NCBI RefSeq assembly: GCF_001704415.2
Contig: NC_030811.1
Location: 6,296,501 to 6,360,500 of the forward strand
Reading direction: 5' to 3'
Length of the DNA: 64,000 nucleotides
Source: Capra hircus
Taxonomy: Eukaryota; Chordata; Mammalia; Artiodactyla; Bovidae
Position 1 is the stretch's first letter; each line of letters starts with the position of its first letter. The notes below the pieces were generated by a model, which was not told the DNA's origin, did not search any database, and saw only the letters and a list, made by a program, of their open reading frames with translations. The translations under genes were made by a program, and so were the position numbers. This document shows, in pieces, positions 31,701 to 40,727 of this stretch.

Positions 31701-34700
31701 CCTCTCTCTCTTCCAGCCCTGCTCCTGGCCCATCGGGGCCCGTGTACCTGAAAGCTGTGCAGCACAGCCAGGTTGATCTCCACGGCTGCCTTGTCCTTCC
31801 ACAGGGACGAGGTGGTCCGTGTGTCGAGGTCCATGCAGACAGCCACATCCTGGGGGCAGAGGTGCCCGGCATCGGTCGGGATGGGGGTGGGGAAGGGTGG
31901 GCAGAGAACATCTCTGTCTCTAACTCATGAGGGGAGGGAGTGCGGGTGGGCAGGTGGGTGGCCATCCGGAGGCCCACCTGCTTCACAGGGCCGATGCACA
32001 TGCCTGCCTGCAAAGGCACCTCAGGGCAGAAAGGGACCCTGGTGCCAGTGACTTGTTGGCCCTATTGGTTTTTCATCTCTAAAATGGGTTTTAACATGTT
32101 TTGAGTCAAAATACCCATTGAGAGAGCCTCCTAGGAGGCACTAGTGGTAAAGAACCTGCCTGTCAAGGCAGGAGACATAAGAAATGCGGGTTCATTCCCA
32201 GGGTTGGGAAGATCCCCCGGAGAAGGAAATGGCAGCCCACTCCAGTATTCTTGCCTGGAGAATCCCATGGACAGGGGAGCCTGGTGGTCTACAGTCTATG
32301 GGGTCACAACAATCAGACACGACTGAGTGACTTAGGACACACATGCACACTCACACTTTGAGAAACTGATGAAAGCTCCAGCCCCCATTCCCCGAAAAAT
32401 AACTACATCTTCGCCTGTGGGCACCCCCTTTGCCCCGACCTTTGGTTCTAGCTCAGGAGGCTGGACCTGGCGTGTTCAGATTTCTCCCTGTTGCTGACAT
32501 CCGGTACATCCCCCCCCACCCCGCCACACTGGTCCTCACCTCCAGGATGTTGTAGCGGTGAGGGTCACACAGGTTCCGCGTGCCAATCTCCGTGCTCATG
32601 TACCAGCCGCTGAAGGGGGCCGCGGGGAACTCCAGACCCCCGATTTCCAGCAGCATGTTGGACACGGCCGGGAGGGCATACCAGCGCAGGCCCAGGGCCG
32701 CGAACCACTCCAGTCTGGGGGTATCAGGACGTGGGATCAGCCTCTGTGGAGCCATACCCGCCCGGCCACCCCCCACCTGCCCCAGCCCCTCTGTGCTCAC
32801 GTGGGGTGCTCCAGGGGCACTTCGAGGACCAGCTCGGGGGGCAGAACAAAGAGCTCTGGAGCCTCATCTGGGGCCTGGAGCAGCAGGGGCAGCACGTCGA
32901 AGCGGCCGTTTCCGGGGGCCCAGCCGTGCTGGATGCAGAGCTGCGGGGAGTGGCCAGAGGGGTCTTGGGGCCGAGCCCTGCGGGTTCCTCGGGGGCCCTT
33001 CCTCCTTCATCTCAGTGCAGTGCCCTTCCCCTCTACGCTGACCGCCCTTCCACTGGACCCTCCTGCCTCCTCCCAGAGTCCTCACTGGCTGGCTTTCCCT
33101 TCTCCTCTCCCCGTGCCCACCTCTGTGGTCTCCACGTTGGCGGGTCCCCTGTTCTACTCTCCCCGTGCCACCTCCGTGGTCTCCACGTTGGCAGGTCCCC
33201 CCTTCTCCTCTCCCTGTGCCCACCTCCGAGGTCTCCACATTGGCAGGTCCCCCTTCTCCTCTCCCCGTGCCCACCTCCGTGATCTCCACGTTGGCTGGGT
33301 CCCCCCATCTCGTCTCCTCGTGCCCACCTCCGTGATCTCCACGTTGGCTGGGTCCCCCCATCTCATCTCCTCGTGCCCACCTCTGTGATCTCCACATTGG
33401 CTGGGTCCCCCCTTCTCCTCTCCCCGAGCCCACCTCCGTGATCTCCACGTTGGCTGGGTCCCCACGCACAGAGCCGTCCTGCTGTCTGTAGCCTGCGTAG
33501 CGCACCAGCTGGGTGTTCCAGATCCGGAAGTCTCCGCGGCCCGGGGCGCGCTGCGGGAACACTGTGATGGCCGAGCTGACACGGGGACGAGAGCTGGTCA
33601 GGGCCCGGGTCCACAGCCCACGCTGGGGCAGGGTGGGGTCTCGAGCCGACGAGGGGCGGCACTCACCGAAGGTTGCCACGGTTGGTGGCGTACTTGATGT
33701 GGTTGCAGATGTAGGTGAACATCTCCTGTGCTGAGCTGCAGTCCCGGGCATCGAAAACCTGAGCCGGCCGATCAGGGAGACAGGAGGGAGGTGCGGGTCT
33801 TGAGCAGCATCCCCAGGAGAAGGGAGGGAAGTGGGGCAGGGACTGACGACCTTGGCGCAGCCCTTGAAGGCTGGTGGTGCCGAGAGCTGTGAACTAGGGC
33901 TCTTTTTTCTCCGGGCAGCCTCCCTGACCCTTTGGGCCCACACTGATCCTTCCTGTCCTGCACCCCACATGCCCGGCATAGCCTGGCCTGTTCCTTATGC
34001 TGGCGAGTATCTCCCCATCCCTATAGGCTGACCTGGTCTCTGGTACAGAGGAGGGACCCAGTCATTGCCAAACTGATCACTGGGGAAAGGCCACCAAGTG
34101 ACTGGAAGGCCACCCGGGGTGTGGATGTCGAGAGTTCCCTGTTTCTCACGGTGCTCAAGCAAAGGCGGGTGAGCCCAGCCCGTCTTCTGACCCTCCTTGG
34201 GCACACATAATGGGGAGGTGGGGATGGGTGCATCAGGTGGCCTCCGGGGACCCTGCCCATCCTGGCATTCTGATGCTAGGAGGAGCCATCCTAACTGGCG
34301 GTGTGGAAGCCCCAAAGGCTGGGAGGTCTGATTCCTGCTTCAGGGAGGAGAGGACTCATGTTGGTGATAGCGGCAGGCCTGGGGTCAAGGGTGGGTCAAA
34401 TACAGAATCTCTGATGGATTCAGAGCTGAGCCGGAGCTTCAGCCAACTTCAAGGGTTGTGCCAGCATCAGACAGGACTGTTCTGATTTTATTCGGGACTC
34501 CTTTGGGATTTACGGGGCATGCGGCTTACTTCCAAATTCTCTGGTGTTCAGTTACCGCTAAGGAGGCCAAGGTCACAGACCCAGCTCCCCCGTGGGTCAG
34601 GCTGTCCCAGTAACGTGGGCGGGCTGGCTGTGAGTCATGTGGAGGAGGGTGTGGGCCAGAGGCTCCGGTGGGGGGCGGGGGTGGGGGTGGGGGCAGGGAG

Positions 34701-37532
34701 GTGTGCTGGGAGGGAACGGTGTTTGGGGTGAGGAGGCTAGGATGGGCAAGTGAGGGCCTTTTCTGGAAGATTCTGTTGCTCTGACAATACCCCCCCCAAC
34801 TCCACCCCTGGCCCAGGGATCACTGCTAAGCTGTCCTCACCTACACAGTGTATACCTCTGTCCATCTGGCCATTTCTCCCCACCCAGCCAGGGCACTGCT
34901 GTGGGTCTTAACAACCAGCTTTTGGCTCCTGGGCAGAGGGCTCTCCCGGGATGCTAGTCTCTAGTGGGGAATGGGCAGGAGTCTCCCCATTGCTGGGACC
35001 ACCCCCTCTGCCCCAGGAAGCCTCGGGAGCTTGTCACACCCCTCTTTTTTCTCTTCTGCATCCCCTGGCTCCCACACTGGGTGCTTGCCAGGCGGCCATA
35101 CCTGCAGCTTCCCCCACTGGATGCGGCCCACACAGCGGGGCGCGTTGCGCCAGGCCTGCTTGGCCCCGAACACCAGCTCGCTCTCTCGGAGGTGGTAGGT
35201 GCCCGTGGATGCCACCTCGGCCTCCACCTCCTGAAGCCGCTCCTCATGAGCCTGGGAGCTGCTCCTAGGAAGGAAGAGGGGAGGGGGAGGAAGTCGTTGG
35301 CAGGGGAGGATCCCCCAGGCTCGGCAAGCGTTTTTTAGGGGGGCGTGGTGTTGGCGGGTGTTGAGCTCAGGACCCCCCTCCCCTGTGTAGTATCAGGATG
35401 GGGGGAGGGAATGGGAGCTGCCTCATCCACTTCTTGGTCTCAGCAGGACCTGAGCTGTAGGACAAGGAGGGGCTCAGGGGCTCAGGGGCTCAGGGGAGGG
35501 TCTCACCTCTTAATGGAGCTGTAGTACTGGTTGATGAAGTCCCTGGCCTGGCTCAGCAGCTGCTCAGCGGGTGGAGGTCCTTGGGAGGGCCGAGTCTGCA
35601 GTTTCCGGGGCAACACCAGGGAGCCGAGGCAGCGTCTGGGGGTGCAGGGCCCGTCCTGGGTCGGTGGAGGAGAACCGAGGTCAGGACCAGATCAGGGCTG
35701 GCGGCAGGTTGAGGGGTATGGGGCTAGGGCCTGGAGGCAGAGTCTGGGACCCCACGAAAGGCTGGGGGCTGGGGCTCCCAGCTAAAACTTTAGCAAACAG
35801 CCGGGAGGTTGGGCTGGGTTAGGGCGGCTTGATAATGAACAAAGTGCTCCCGGCGTGTCCCTCAGCCCCTCCAGTTCCTCCCTGGCGGCGGGCCTCAGCC
35901 CTCTGGACCCTGACCTGGGACAAGGCGGGGGCTCCAGTCCTCACCTGCTGGGACTGCGCGCACAGGGTGTCGTAGGTGATGCTCCCCAGCTCCCAGTTCT
36001 TCACACGAGGGAACTTGGGCCCCTCCGGAGGCCGGGTCAGCGTGGGGCTGCTGGGAGCTGGGCTGGGGAGAGAGAGAGAGAGAGAGAAGTGCGGGACCCT
36101 TGGGGAGTGCCCCAGAGACCTCTCTGGCCACGTCAAGAGCCCCATGACTCATTCCTTGCCTGCCATGTGCTTTCTCACCTTTCCTCATGGCACCCACCAC
36201 GGCCTTAGGAGGCAGGTGGTATCGCCCCCTGCCTCCCCTGGGGGTACAGATGAGAGATCTGAGGCTCAGAGGATGCCAGGATCGTCCAAGGGCCGAACTG
36301 CCCCTTCTATACCCAGGCCCACCTCACACCCACCCTGGATGCTCGGGCAGACCCGGAGCCGTGGGGGCTGTGGCGCTGGGATCTCAAGGCCCTGGTTCAA
36401 GGCTGGTCCTGGTCCCCACAGCCTCCTCTGGACATCTTCCCGGAGGCTGACATGAGCCCTTGCTGGCCTGGAGGGGGATGAGCCTGAGGAAGCTTCAGTG
36501 GGGACTCCTGGCTCAGATTTCCCTCCAGTTCACGCCCCTCCTGACAGTGGCTGCAGTGTGTGTGTGAGGGGAAGCCTATCGGGCCTTATCACTTCCTCCC
36601 AGAGCCGCCGGCCCAGCTCGAGGAGGAAGGGAGGACCTCGGGGCTTAGAGCGCCCGGTGCTCAGGGCTCCTGGCCCCTAGCCCTTCCCCGCAGAGCTGCC
36701 TGCCTGGCCTGGCACCCCACCTGGTCCTTCTTCTCCCCAGGGACCTCTGCCCTGGAGGCCGGTGGGGGGAGCGGGTTGGCCCTGCTGGGGGCCGGGGCTG
36801 CAGGCTCAGTTTCGGGGTAGATGGTCAGTGGGATGAGAGGTCTGGAGCAGGGGAAAGGGGACCTGGCTGCCCTGTGCTCTCAGTTCTTCCCGAGGCTCTC
36901 AGTCTCTCCCCCATGGCCTCAGTCCCTCACCCCATCTCTCCCCAGCTCCTTTCCATTCCCGTTAAATCGTCACGGCCGTGTGTTTGAAGACTTGCTGTGA
37001 ACTAGCAACTCAGAACAACCCCGTGGTGGTAAAGGACCACTCAGTCCATATTTGATATAAATGGAGGTTCAGAGAGGTTAAGTAAGTTGTTTCGAGTCAC
37101 ACAGCTCTTGGCTGCTGAGCAGCCCGAAAACCCTAGCCACACACACCTGTGACGCTGGCACCCTTGCCTCAGCTTTCAGCTGCTGCTTGCTGGCCCTGAT
37201 TCGGGCCTCTGGTCTGAGCCTCCTTGGCGATCTGTCTGCACCGAGAGCCTCTGGCATCTGCCACCTGGCTCTCTGGAGTGGGAAGCAGGCTCCAACCCTT
37301 CCCAGCCCAGCCTGCAGGCCTCGACGGCCGCGCCCCCACCCTACCACCTGTGCCCCGGCCTCCGTGGCCCTCACCTGTGGTCTGGTGCTTGCGGGGTGGC
37401 GGGTGCGGGGGCCCGGCTGGGCTCAGGTGCTGGGGAGGCCGGGCCCTGCTTGCCACATAGCCCGAAACCCAGCCCCAGCCCCAGGCCACAGGGGGGCCCG
37501 GGCTCCTGGCCCACACTCTTCAGGTTGCCCAT
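19580..37532 (-). CDS. NOS3: NOS3, endothelial nitric oxide synthase (complete, 26 exons)
   Basis: eNOS converts L-arginine, O2 and NADPH to citrulline and NO in endothelium, as a calmodulin-activated dimer anchored to caveolae/Golgi membranes. The 26 coding exons sum to 3618 nt, 1205 aa plus TGA, all GT-AG and in phase. Order: N-myristoylation Gly2 and palmitoylation Cys15/Cys26; zinc-site Cys96/Cys101 (CTPRRC); heme-ligand Cys186 in [10 protein letters not shown]; substrate Glu363 in WYMSTEIG; calmodulin-binding [13 protein letters not shown] with Thr497; FMN domain ([14 protein letters not shown]) with autoinhibitory loop [12 protein letters not shown] (Ser635); FAD/NADPH reductase ([25 protein letters not shown]); C-tail [10 protein letters not shown] with Akt site Ser1179. 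No break is found. Differences from the cattle protein as I remember it include Leu23Phe, Pro117Gln and an Asp-to-Gly in [10 protein letters not shown]. Tail to tail with ATG9B, divergent from KCNH2. Confidence 0.98.
19883..20077 (-). CDS. NOS3: NOS3 exon 25
   Basis: Residues 1088-1152. [39 protein letters not shown], then [19 protein letters not shown] with Gly at a site usually Asp. Donor GTGCGG. Confidence 0.96.
20408..20556 (-). CDS. NOS3: NOS3 exon 24
   Basis: Residues 1038-1087. [20 protein letters not shown], then [19 protein letters not shown] (NADPH 2'-phosphate contacts). Donor GTGCGG. Confidence 0.96.
20557..22484 (-). other. NOS3 introns 23 and 22 (around exon 23)
   Basis: 0.77 kb and 1.03 kb of single-copy sequence flanking exon 23 (21328-21449). 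I see no repeat insertion or alternative exon. A C-rich run (CCCCCCACCCCCCCCCCGG) lies at about 22323-22341. Confidence 0.7.
21328..21449 (-). CDS. NOS3: NOS3 exon 23
   Basis: Residues 997-1037. [44 protein letters not shown] ribose/pyrophosphate site. Donor GTGAGG. Confidence 0.97.
22485..22572 (-). CDS. NOS3: NOS3 exon 22
   Basis: Residues 968-996. [33 protein letters not shown] pyrophosphate region. Donor GTGAGT. Confidence 0.96.
22686..22896 (-). CDS. NOS3: NOS3 exon 21
   Basis: Residues 898-967. [20 protein letters not shown], then [20 protein letters not shown], the FAD-binding RxYS motif. Donor GTGAGA. Confidence 0.97.
23213..23385 (-). CDS. NOS3: NOS3 exon 20
   Basis: Residues 840-897. 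[20 protein letters not shown] then [20 protein letters not shown]. Donor GTCGGG, a weaker match than its neighbours. Confidence 0.95.
23569..23710 (-). repeat. Minisatellite with TG core, NOS3 intron 19
   Basis: Three tandem units anchored on GGGCCCCTGCTGG, with spacings of 47 and 55 bp; the size difference is the length of the embedded TG tract. The third unit lacks the TG tract. Confidence 0.8.
23994..24181 (-). CDS. NOS3: NOS3 exon 19
   Basis: Residues 777-839. [39 protein letters not shown], ending VEQLEKGSP. Donor GTGAGG. Confidence 0.96.
24292..24370 (-). CDS. NOS3: NOS3 exon 18
   Basis: Residues 751-776. [20 protein letters not shown], ending QSSKS. Donor GTGAGG. Confidence 0.95.
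24509..24641 (-). CDS. NOS3: NOS3 exon 17
   Basis: Residues 707-750. [20 protein letters not shown] then [16 protein letters not shown], the hinge into the FAD domain. Donor GTGGGG. Confidence 0.96.
24966..25196 (-). repeat. Bov-tA SINE
   Basis: Minus-strand GGGCTTCCCCGGTGGCTCAG head through B box GGTTCGATCCC to the GAAAGTGAAAG-type tail junction. Confidence 0.9.
25757..25968 (+). repeat. Bov-tA SINE
   Basis: GGCTTCCCTGCTGGCTCAGA head, BovB-like end GACACGACTGAGCGACTAAC. Opposite orientation to the copy at 24966. Confidence 0.9.
26656..26830 (-). CDS. NOS3: NOS3 exon 16
   Basis: Residues 648-706. [20 protein letters not shown] (FMN ring contacts), then [20 protein letters not shown]. Donor GTGAGC. 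Confidence 0.97.
26941..27057 (-). CDS. NOS3: NOS3 exon 15
   Basis: Residues 609-647. Autoinhibitory loop: [31 protein letters not shown] with Ser617 and Ser635. Donor GTCCGG. Confidence 0.96.
27497..27564 (-). CDS. NOS3: NOS3 exon 14
   Basis: Residues 587-608. [20 protein letters not shown], start of the autoinhibitory insert. Donor GTGAGT. Confidence 0.96.
27866..27987 (-). repeat. CHR-type tRNA SINE fragment
   Basis: Minus-strand GGGACTTCCCTGGCAGTCCA head and B-box-like GGTTCAACCCC; ends in the TTTATT-rich flank at 27866. Confidence 0.8.
28030..29115 (-). repeat. Old L1 (L1M-like), antisense
   Basis: Recognisable as the reverse of an old L1 3' region by blocks such as GAGATTCATCCGTTCCATTG (28909), TTTGAATTGTTTCCAGTGTG (29008) and GAGTGCTGCTATTAATATTC (29038). 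Heavily diverged; boundaries approximate. Confidence 0.6.
29125..29570 (+). repeat. Old L1 3' region (L1M-like), sense
   Basis: Blocks CCAACAGTTCCACTCCTAGG (29229), AAGAGAAATGAAAACATAAG and GTGAAAGAAGCCAGACAC (29459) are the classic L1 3' end. Lies directly after the antisense copy. Confidence 0.75.
30177..30281 (-). CDS. NOS3: NOS3 exon 13
   Basis: Residues 552-586, exactly 35 codons. [20 protein letters not shown], then [14 protein letters not shown], an FMN-binding loop. Donor GTGAGG. Confidence 0.97.
30534..30678 (-). CDS. NOS3: NOS3 exon 12
   Basis: Residues 503-551. Rest of the calmodulin helix ([19 protein letters not shown]), then [18 protein letters not shown], the FMN phosphate loop. 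Donor GTAGGG. Confidence 0.97.
30854..30927 (-). CDS. NOS3: NOS3 exon 11
   Basis: Residues 479-502. [20 protein letters not shown]: start of the calmodulin-binding helix, with regulatory Thr497. Donor GTAGGT. Confidence 0.96.
31058..31252 (-). CDS. NOS3: NOS3 exon 10
   Basis: Residues 414-478. [37 protein letters not shown] (pterin-site Trp region), ending SPAFRYQ. Donor GTACCC. Confidence 0.97.
31748..31849 (-). CDS. NOS3: NOS3 exon 9
   Basis: Residues 380-413. [20 protein letters not shown], ending LAVLHSFQ. Donor GTACAC. Confidence 0.96.
32122..32340 (+). repeat. Bov-tA SINE
   Basis: AGAGCCTCCTAGGAGGCACT variant head, BovB-like end CAGACACGACTGAGTGACTT. In NOS3 intron 8 (31850-32539). 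Confidence 0.85.
32540..32714 (-). CDS. NOS3: NOS3 exon 8
   Basis: Residues 321-379. [20 protein letters not shown], the caveolin-binding-like FPAAPFSGW, and WYMSTEIG with substrate Glu363. Donor GTGAGG. Confidence 0.97.
32801..32940 (-). CDS. NOS3: NOS3 exon 7
   Basis: Residues 275-320. [20 protein letters not shown], ending [10 protein letters not shown]. Ala replaces the usual Thr in HGWTPG. Donor GTGAGC. Confidence 0.96.
33090..33480 (-). repeat. NOS3: Tandem array copying the NOS3 exon 6 donor
   Basis: Seven units including the genuine exon end. Junction-equivalent positions are 33434 (real), 33381, 33328, 33275, 33224, 33172 and 33121, so unit lengths are 53, 53, 53, 51, 52 and 51. 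Each unit repeats the exonic GACCCAGCCAACGTGGAGAT-type stretch and a GAG|GTGGGC donor; the copy at 33172 has GTGGCA. Confidence 0.92.
33434..33575 (-). CDS. NOS3: NOS3 exon 6
   Basis: Residues 227-274. [20 protein letters not shown] then [10 protein letters not shown]. The last 30 or so bases plus donor (GTGGGC) are the founder unit of the tandem array in intron 6. Confidence 0.96.
33667..33758 (-). CDS. NOS3: NOS3 exon 5
   Basis: Residues 197-226. [20 protein letters not shown], ending YATNRGNL; oxygenase domain. Donor GTGAGT. Confidence 0.96.
33759..35101 (-). other. NOS3 intron 4
   Basis: 1.34 kb with no repeat I recognise except a G-rich run at 34669-34700 on the plus strand. I do not see the 27-bp VNTR described in human NOS3 intron 4. 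Confidence 0.65.
35102..35264 (-). CDS. NOS3: NOS3 exon 4
   Basis: Residues 142-196. Contains [19 protein letters not shown] and [10 protein letters not shown], whose Cys186 is the proximal heme ligand. Donor GTATGG. Confidence 0.97.
35507..35655 (-). CDS. NOS3: NOS3 exon 3
   Basis: Residues 93-141. Starts [12 protein letters not shown] with the two zinc cysteines (96, 101). Ser116 is followed by Gln rather than Pro. Ends [13 protein letters not shown]. Confidence 0.96.
35945..36062 (-). CDS. NOS3: NOS3 exon 2
   Basis: Residues 53-92. [20 protein letters not shown], ending CAQSQQ. Donor GTGAGG. Confidence 0.96.
36063..37374 (-). other. NOS3 intron 1
   Basis: 1.3 kb. A (GA)n tract lies at 36067-36088 next to the exon 2 acceptor, and two MIR-like fragments at about 36160-36310 and 37015-37110 (plus orientation: CAGATGAGAGATCTGAGGCT; GGTTCAGAGAGGTTAAGTAA). 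Otherwise nothing recognised. Confidence 0.6.
37375..37532 (-). CDS. NOS3: NOS3 exon 1 (coding part)
   Basis: Residues 1-52 plus two nucleotides. Starts [15 protein letters not shown]; Gly2 is the myristoylation site, and Cys15 and Cys26 flank a Gly-Leu repeat interrupted by Phe23. ATG at 37532-37530. Confidence 0.96.
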
Positions 37533-37700
37533 GTCGCTGGGGCGGGCGGGCGGCCTCCGTTTGCTCTGTGGCTCCCAGCAGAGCCTCAGGCCTTTTCCTT
37601 AGGAAGGGGAGGGGGCAGTAGGAGGGGGCCCTCGCCCCGCCCCGTCCCTCACACACACAATGGGACAGGAACTAGCCCGGCCGGGAGGCTCCAGAGCCTC
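37533..37700 (-). promoter_or_regulatory. NOS3: NOS3 proximal promoter / 5' UTR
   Basis: TATA-less. On the minus strand a GGGGCGGGGCGAGGG GC box (plus 37633-37645) lies about 100 bp upstream of the ATG, followed by the CCTTCCTAAGGAAAAGG ETS/PEA3-like element at 37590-37606. This layout matches my memory of the human eNOS core promoter (Sp1 then PEA3). Transcription start inferred to lie between them and the ATG. Confidence 0.7.
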
Positions 37701-40700
37701 GGCTCCACGCCCGCTGGCCCAGAGGGTGGAGGGCCAGACGCTTGGGTTCCGCTCTGAGAAGGAGGGTGATAAGGGGGAACCCAGGTGTCTGGCAGAACCC
37801 TGGGGCCGGAGCACAGGGACTAGGGTGCGGCAGGATGGTGAGATGGGCTAGCCAGAGCTCCCGAAAGAACCCTGTGGGGGTGTCTGACCAGAAGGGAGAC
37901 CTTCCACCTCGCCCTTGCCGGCCTCGCCCTGAGGCGTCAGGCAGAAGGTGGGCACTGCGGCCACAGCAGGTAACAATGAGTCCCTTGCTCTCAGTGACCA
38001 CAGGGACTGCTAGGGTCACCCCAGGGCTCTGCTTGACCACCTTGCTGACATCTAAGCACTCCTGGACTCCTACTGTTGAGTCCTTTTGGGTTCCTGGGGA
38101 TACAGGCCCAGCAAGGGGGCACTGACCCTTTGTCCTGGGGTCTGGCATTAGGGTATTCCATTCCCTTCCGGCCCCTATTTCCTGGAACCCCCGCTCCACC
38201 CTGCCGCCCCCTGTGACTCAAGTTGGGGGACACAAAAGGGCAGGAAGCTGCGATCCAGGGCCTCCACCCCCCACCGTCATCCAGTGACGAATGCTTCCCC
38301 AGGGGGTGGGGGTGGGGGGTAGGTCAGCAGACAGACCCAGCGGTCAGGGCTGAGGCAGGGACTGCCCACTGGGGAGATCGTGGAGCCCTGGCAAGCGCGC
38401 GGGGTGAGGGAAACTACTATTCCCAGGATGCAGGTGGTGTACTCAGGCACTCCTCAGACACCATGAGCCATAGTGCATGCTGGGGTTTGTAGTTCTAAGC
38501 CATCTAGGGGCTGGAGAAGGGCCGTAAGCTGGGGCTTCAGCATCTACAGGGGTTCCAGCCTCGTGGATCTGAGACCACGCAGACCAAGAGAAACTGCGAC
38601 AAAGAAACAGAGGTTGAGCGACTGGGATGGGCAGAGACTGGGAGAGGCAGACAGGCAGACAAACAAACATGTAGATTTGTGTTGGCTGAGCTCCTTCGAA
38701 AAGCAGTGGAAGATATGATGGGTGCGGGCCTGGGTGGGGGGCGAGCAGGCGGACCAACCGGAAGGAACGGGCCGTGCTGCGAGCTCTGGGGTCACACCAA
38801 GAAGGTGGGGTCTGCCGGTCTGCAGGGAAGAGGGTGAGGGGGGCCTTGTGTGCCCAGACAACCCTTACCTCCTGGGCTCCCAGAAACTTTGCTGCCCCTC
38901 TCTCGGCCAGGGGGCAGGTGAATTCAGAAGTATGAGGCCTGTGTTCATCTCGGCCTGTCCCCCCTGCCCACCCTTCCACTGGCCCTGGAACCCGAGGCCC
39001 CACCCGACTCGCCTCCGGAGGCAGGAGACAGACGGGGGTCAGGCCCCTACCTCTCAGACATTCTCCCCACCAGGGCGGAAGCAGATGGACCCCATTTCTG
39101 GCTCCCATGTAGCCACCACCTACAATGCACATGACTGAGAATGGTTCCTTTTTCCAGATTCCAGCTAACAGCTGTGACTGGCCTCCCCAGGGACAAAGCG
39201 GCAACGAGCCACAGATGCTGAAGTCATTACGACCTCTCGCCTGCAGCCCTGACCACAGCCCTTCCCTGTGGACTCTTGACCTCGAGGTCTCCCCTCCCAT
39301 CTGCGCTCCACACTGCCGCCAGATCCATCTCGAAGTCAGGGCTGACCTCATGCTTTGACCCTTCCTGAAACCTTCAACCCAAGGTCGACACACTGGCCCC
39401 GGGGCCTTGATTCCTGTCCTGTGCCACTCATAGCCCTCTGTTCTAGACAAACGGGCTTCCACACAGTCCTTGTGAGCTCCTGCCCCCGGGCCCTTGCTTA
39501 TGCCACCCTCATGCCCTCTCCCTTAGCCCTCCGACTAAGGAGGATCTTTCTTTTCCTTCCTCGTGGCCCAGCCATGGCTGCCCCGGAGGCATCCTGCCCG
39601 GGGAGTACCTGCGACAGGAGGTGCAGGTGTGATGTCCTGAGGCTGCCCAGCACCCAACCAAGACCACCTGCTCCTGTAGGGCTTCAGACGGCCCCCGGGC
39701 CCGAGGTTCGCGGGTTCAGCACTGCTGCCCACGGCAGGGGCTGGGGGGGTGTCTCCAGGCCGTCTTCCTGTGGTGCTCCTGTCAGCCTGCTGAGACCATC
39801 TCAGGCCTCTCTGTGGTTCGAGGCCAATCCCATCCAGTCCTCCCTCCCCTCTCCTCCCACAGATGTCAGACCTGTGTCCTGTCCCACGCCTTCCCGTTAT
39901 CTTTCACAGGCATGAATCCCTTTGCTTCCAATTCCTTCTGGGTGTGCTTCCTGGAGGACGCACGGCCCTGCTGTGTTTCCTCGCTTCCACCAGCCCGCTT
40001 CTCCAGGCTCCCCATGCCTTGGGAATATCTCTTGCCCTGGTTCCTCCCAGGGGCGGTTCCCGGGCAGACTTCTCTTCCAAATGAACTTGCACTGCTCTGG
40101 AAGGACAGGGCAAGTGCTGCTCCTCTGGGGTCCGACCAGGCCTGCATCTTCTGCACCAAGCTGGTGCTTTGTGGATATTGGCTTGTGCAGCTGCAGATGC
40201 CTGCAGCCGTCTGGGGCTGGCAGCTATGTTCTCGAGGCAGTTGGAGAGGGGCCGCTGAGCAGGAGACTGGCTGAGGCTCGTGGGTCTCAGTGGGCAGAAG
40301 GAGCAGGTTGGACTGGGCAAGGTCATGGTATCAAGAGGGGACCTTCTCTGGACGGGGAGGCTGGGGACAGTGGAGTGCCGCTGCATGGACAGTGGGGACG
40401 AGGGACCCTGAACTGGTCTGGGCAGAGGGAGCCTGGCAGGGGTTTTAGGAAGGGAGACAGAAAAAGTAGAGCTAGTGAAAGCCAGAGGTGAGGCTTTACC
40501 GCAGGGGAGTTTCTGTTTGGCTGCATTTCCTGGAGCTTTGGCCAGCACTGGCCCACGTGTCGTAGCTCCCATCCAGAGACCCCGGCATGCTTGATCCTTT
40601 GACCCTCCTACCTCTGGGCTGGGGTCATTCTCATCTCTCCGCAGACCCTGCCTTGATCTTTACTAGCCGTCCCCAGTGGGCATTAAGTCTTATGAGTTTA

Positions 40701-40727
40701 AGTGACTTATTACTCTTCTTAGCAACT

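Noticed and set aside
32864..33979. 371-codon minus-strand open frame spanning NOS3 exon 6 and intron 6
   Set aside because: Not an independent gene. It arises from the exon 6 frame staying open through the tandem array; its significance is covered under the array finding.
33759..35101. Equivalent of the human NOS3 intron 4 27-bp VNTR
   Set aside because: No tandem 27-bp units found in this intron; the array in intron 6 has another unit and origin.
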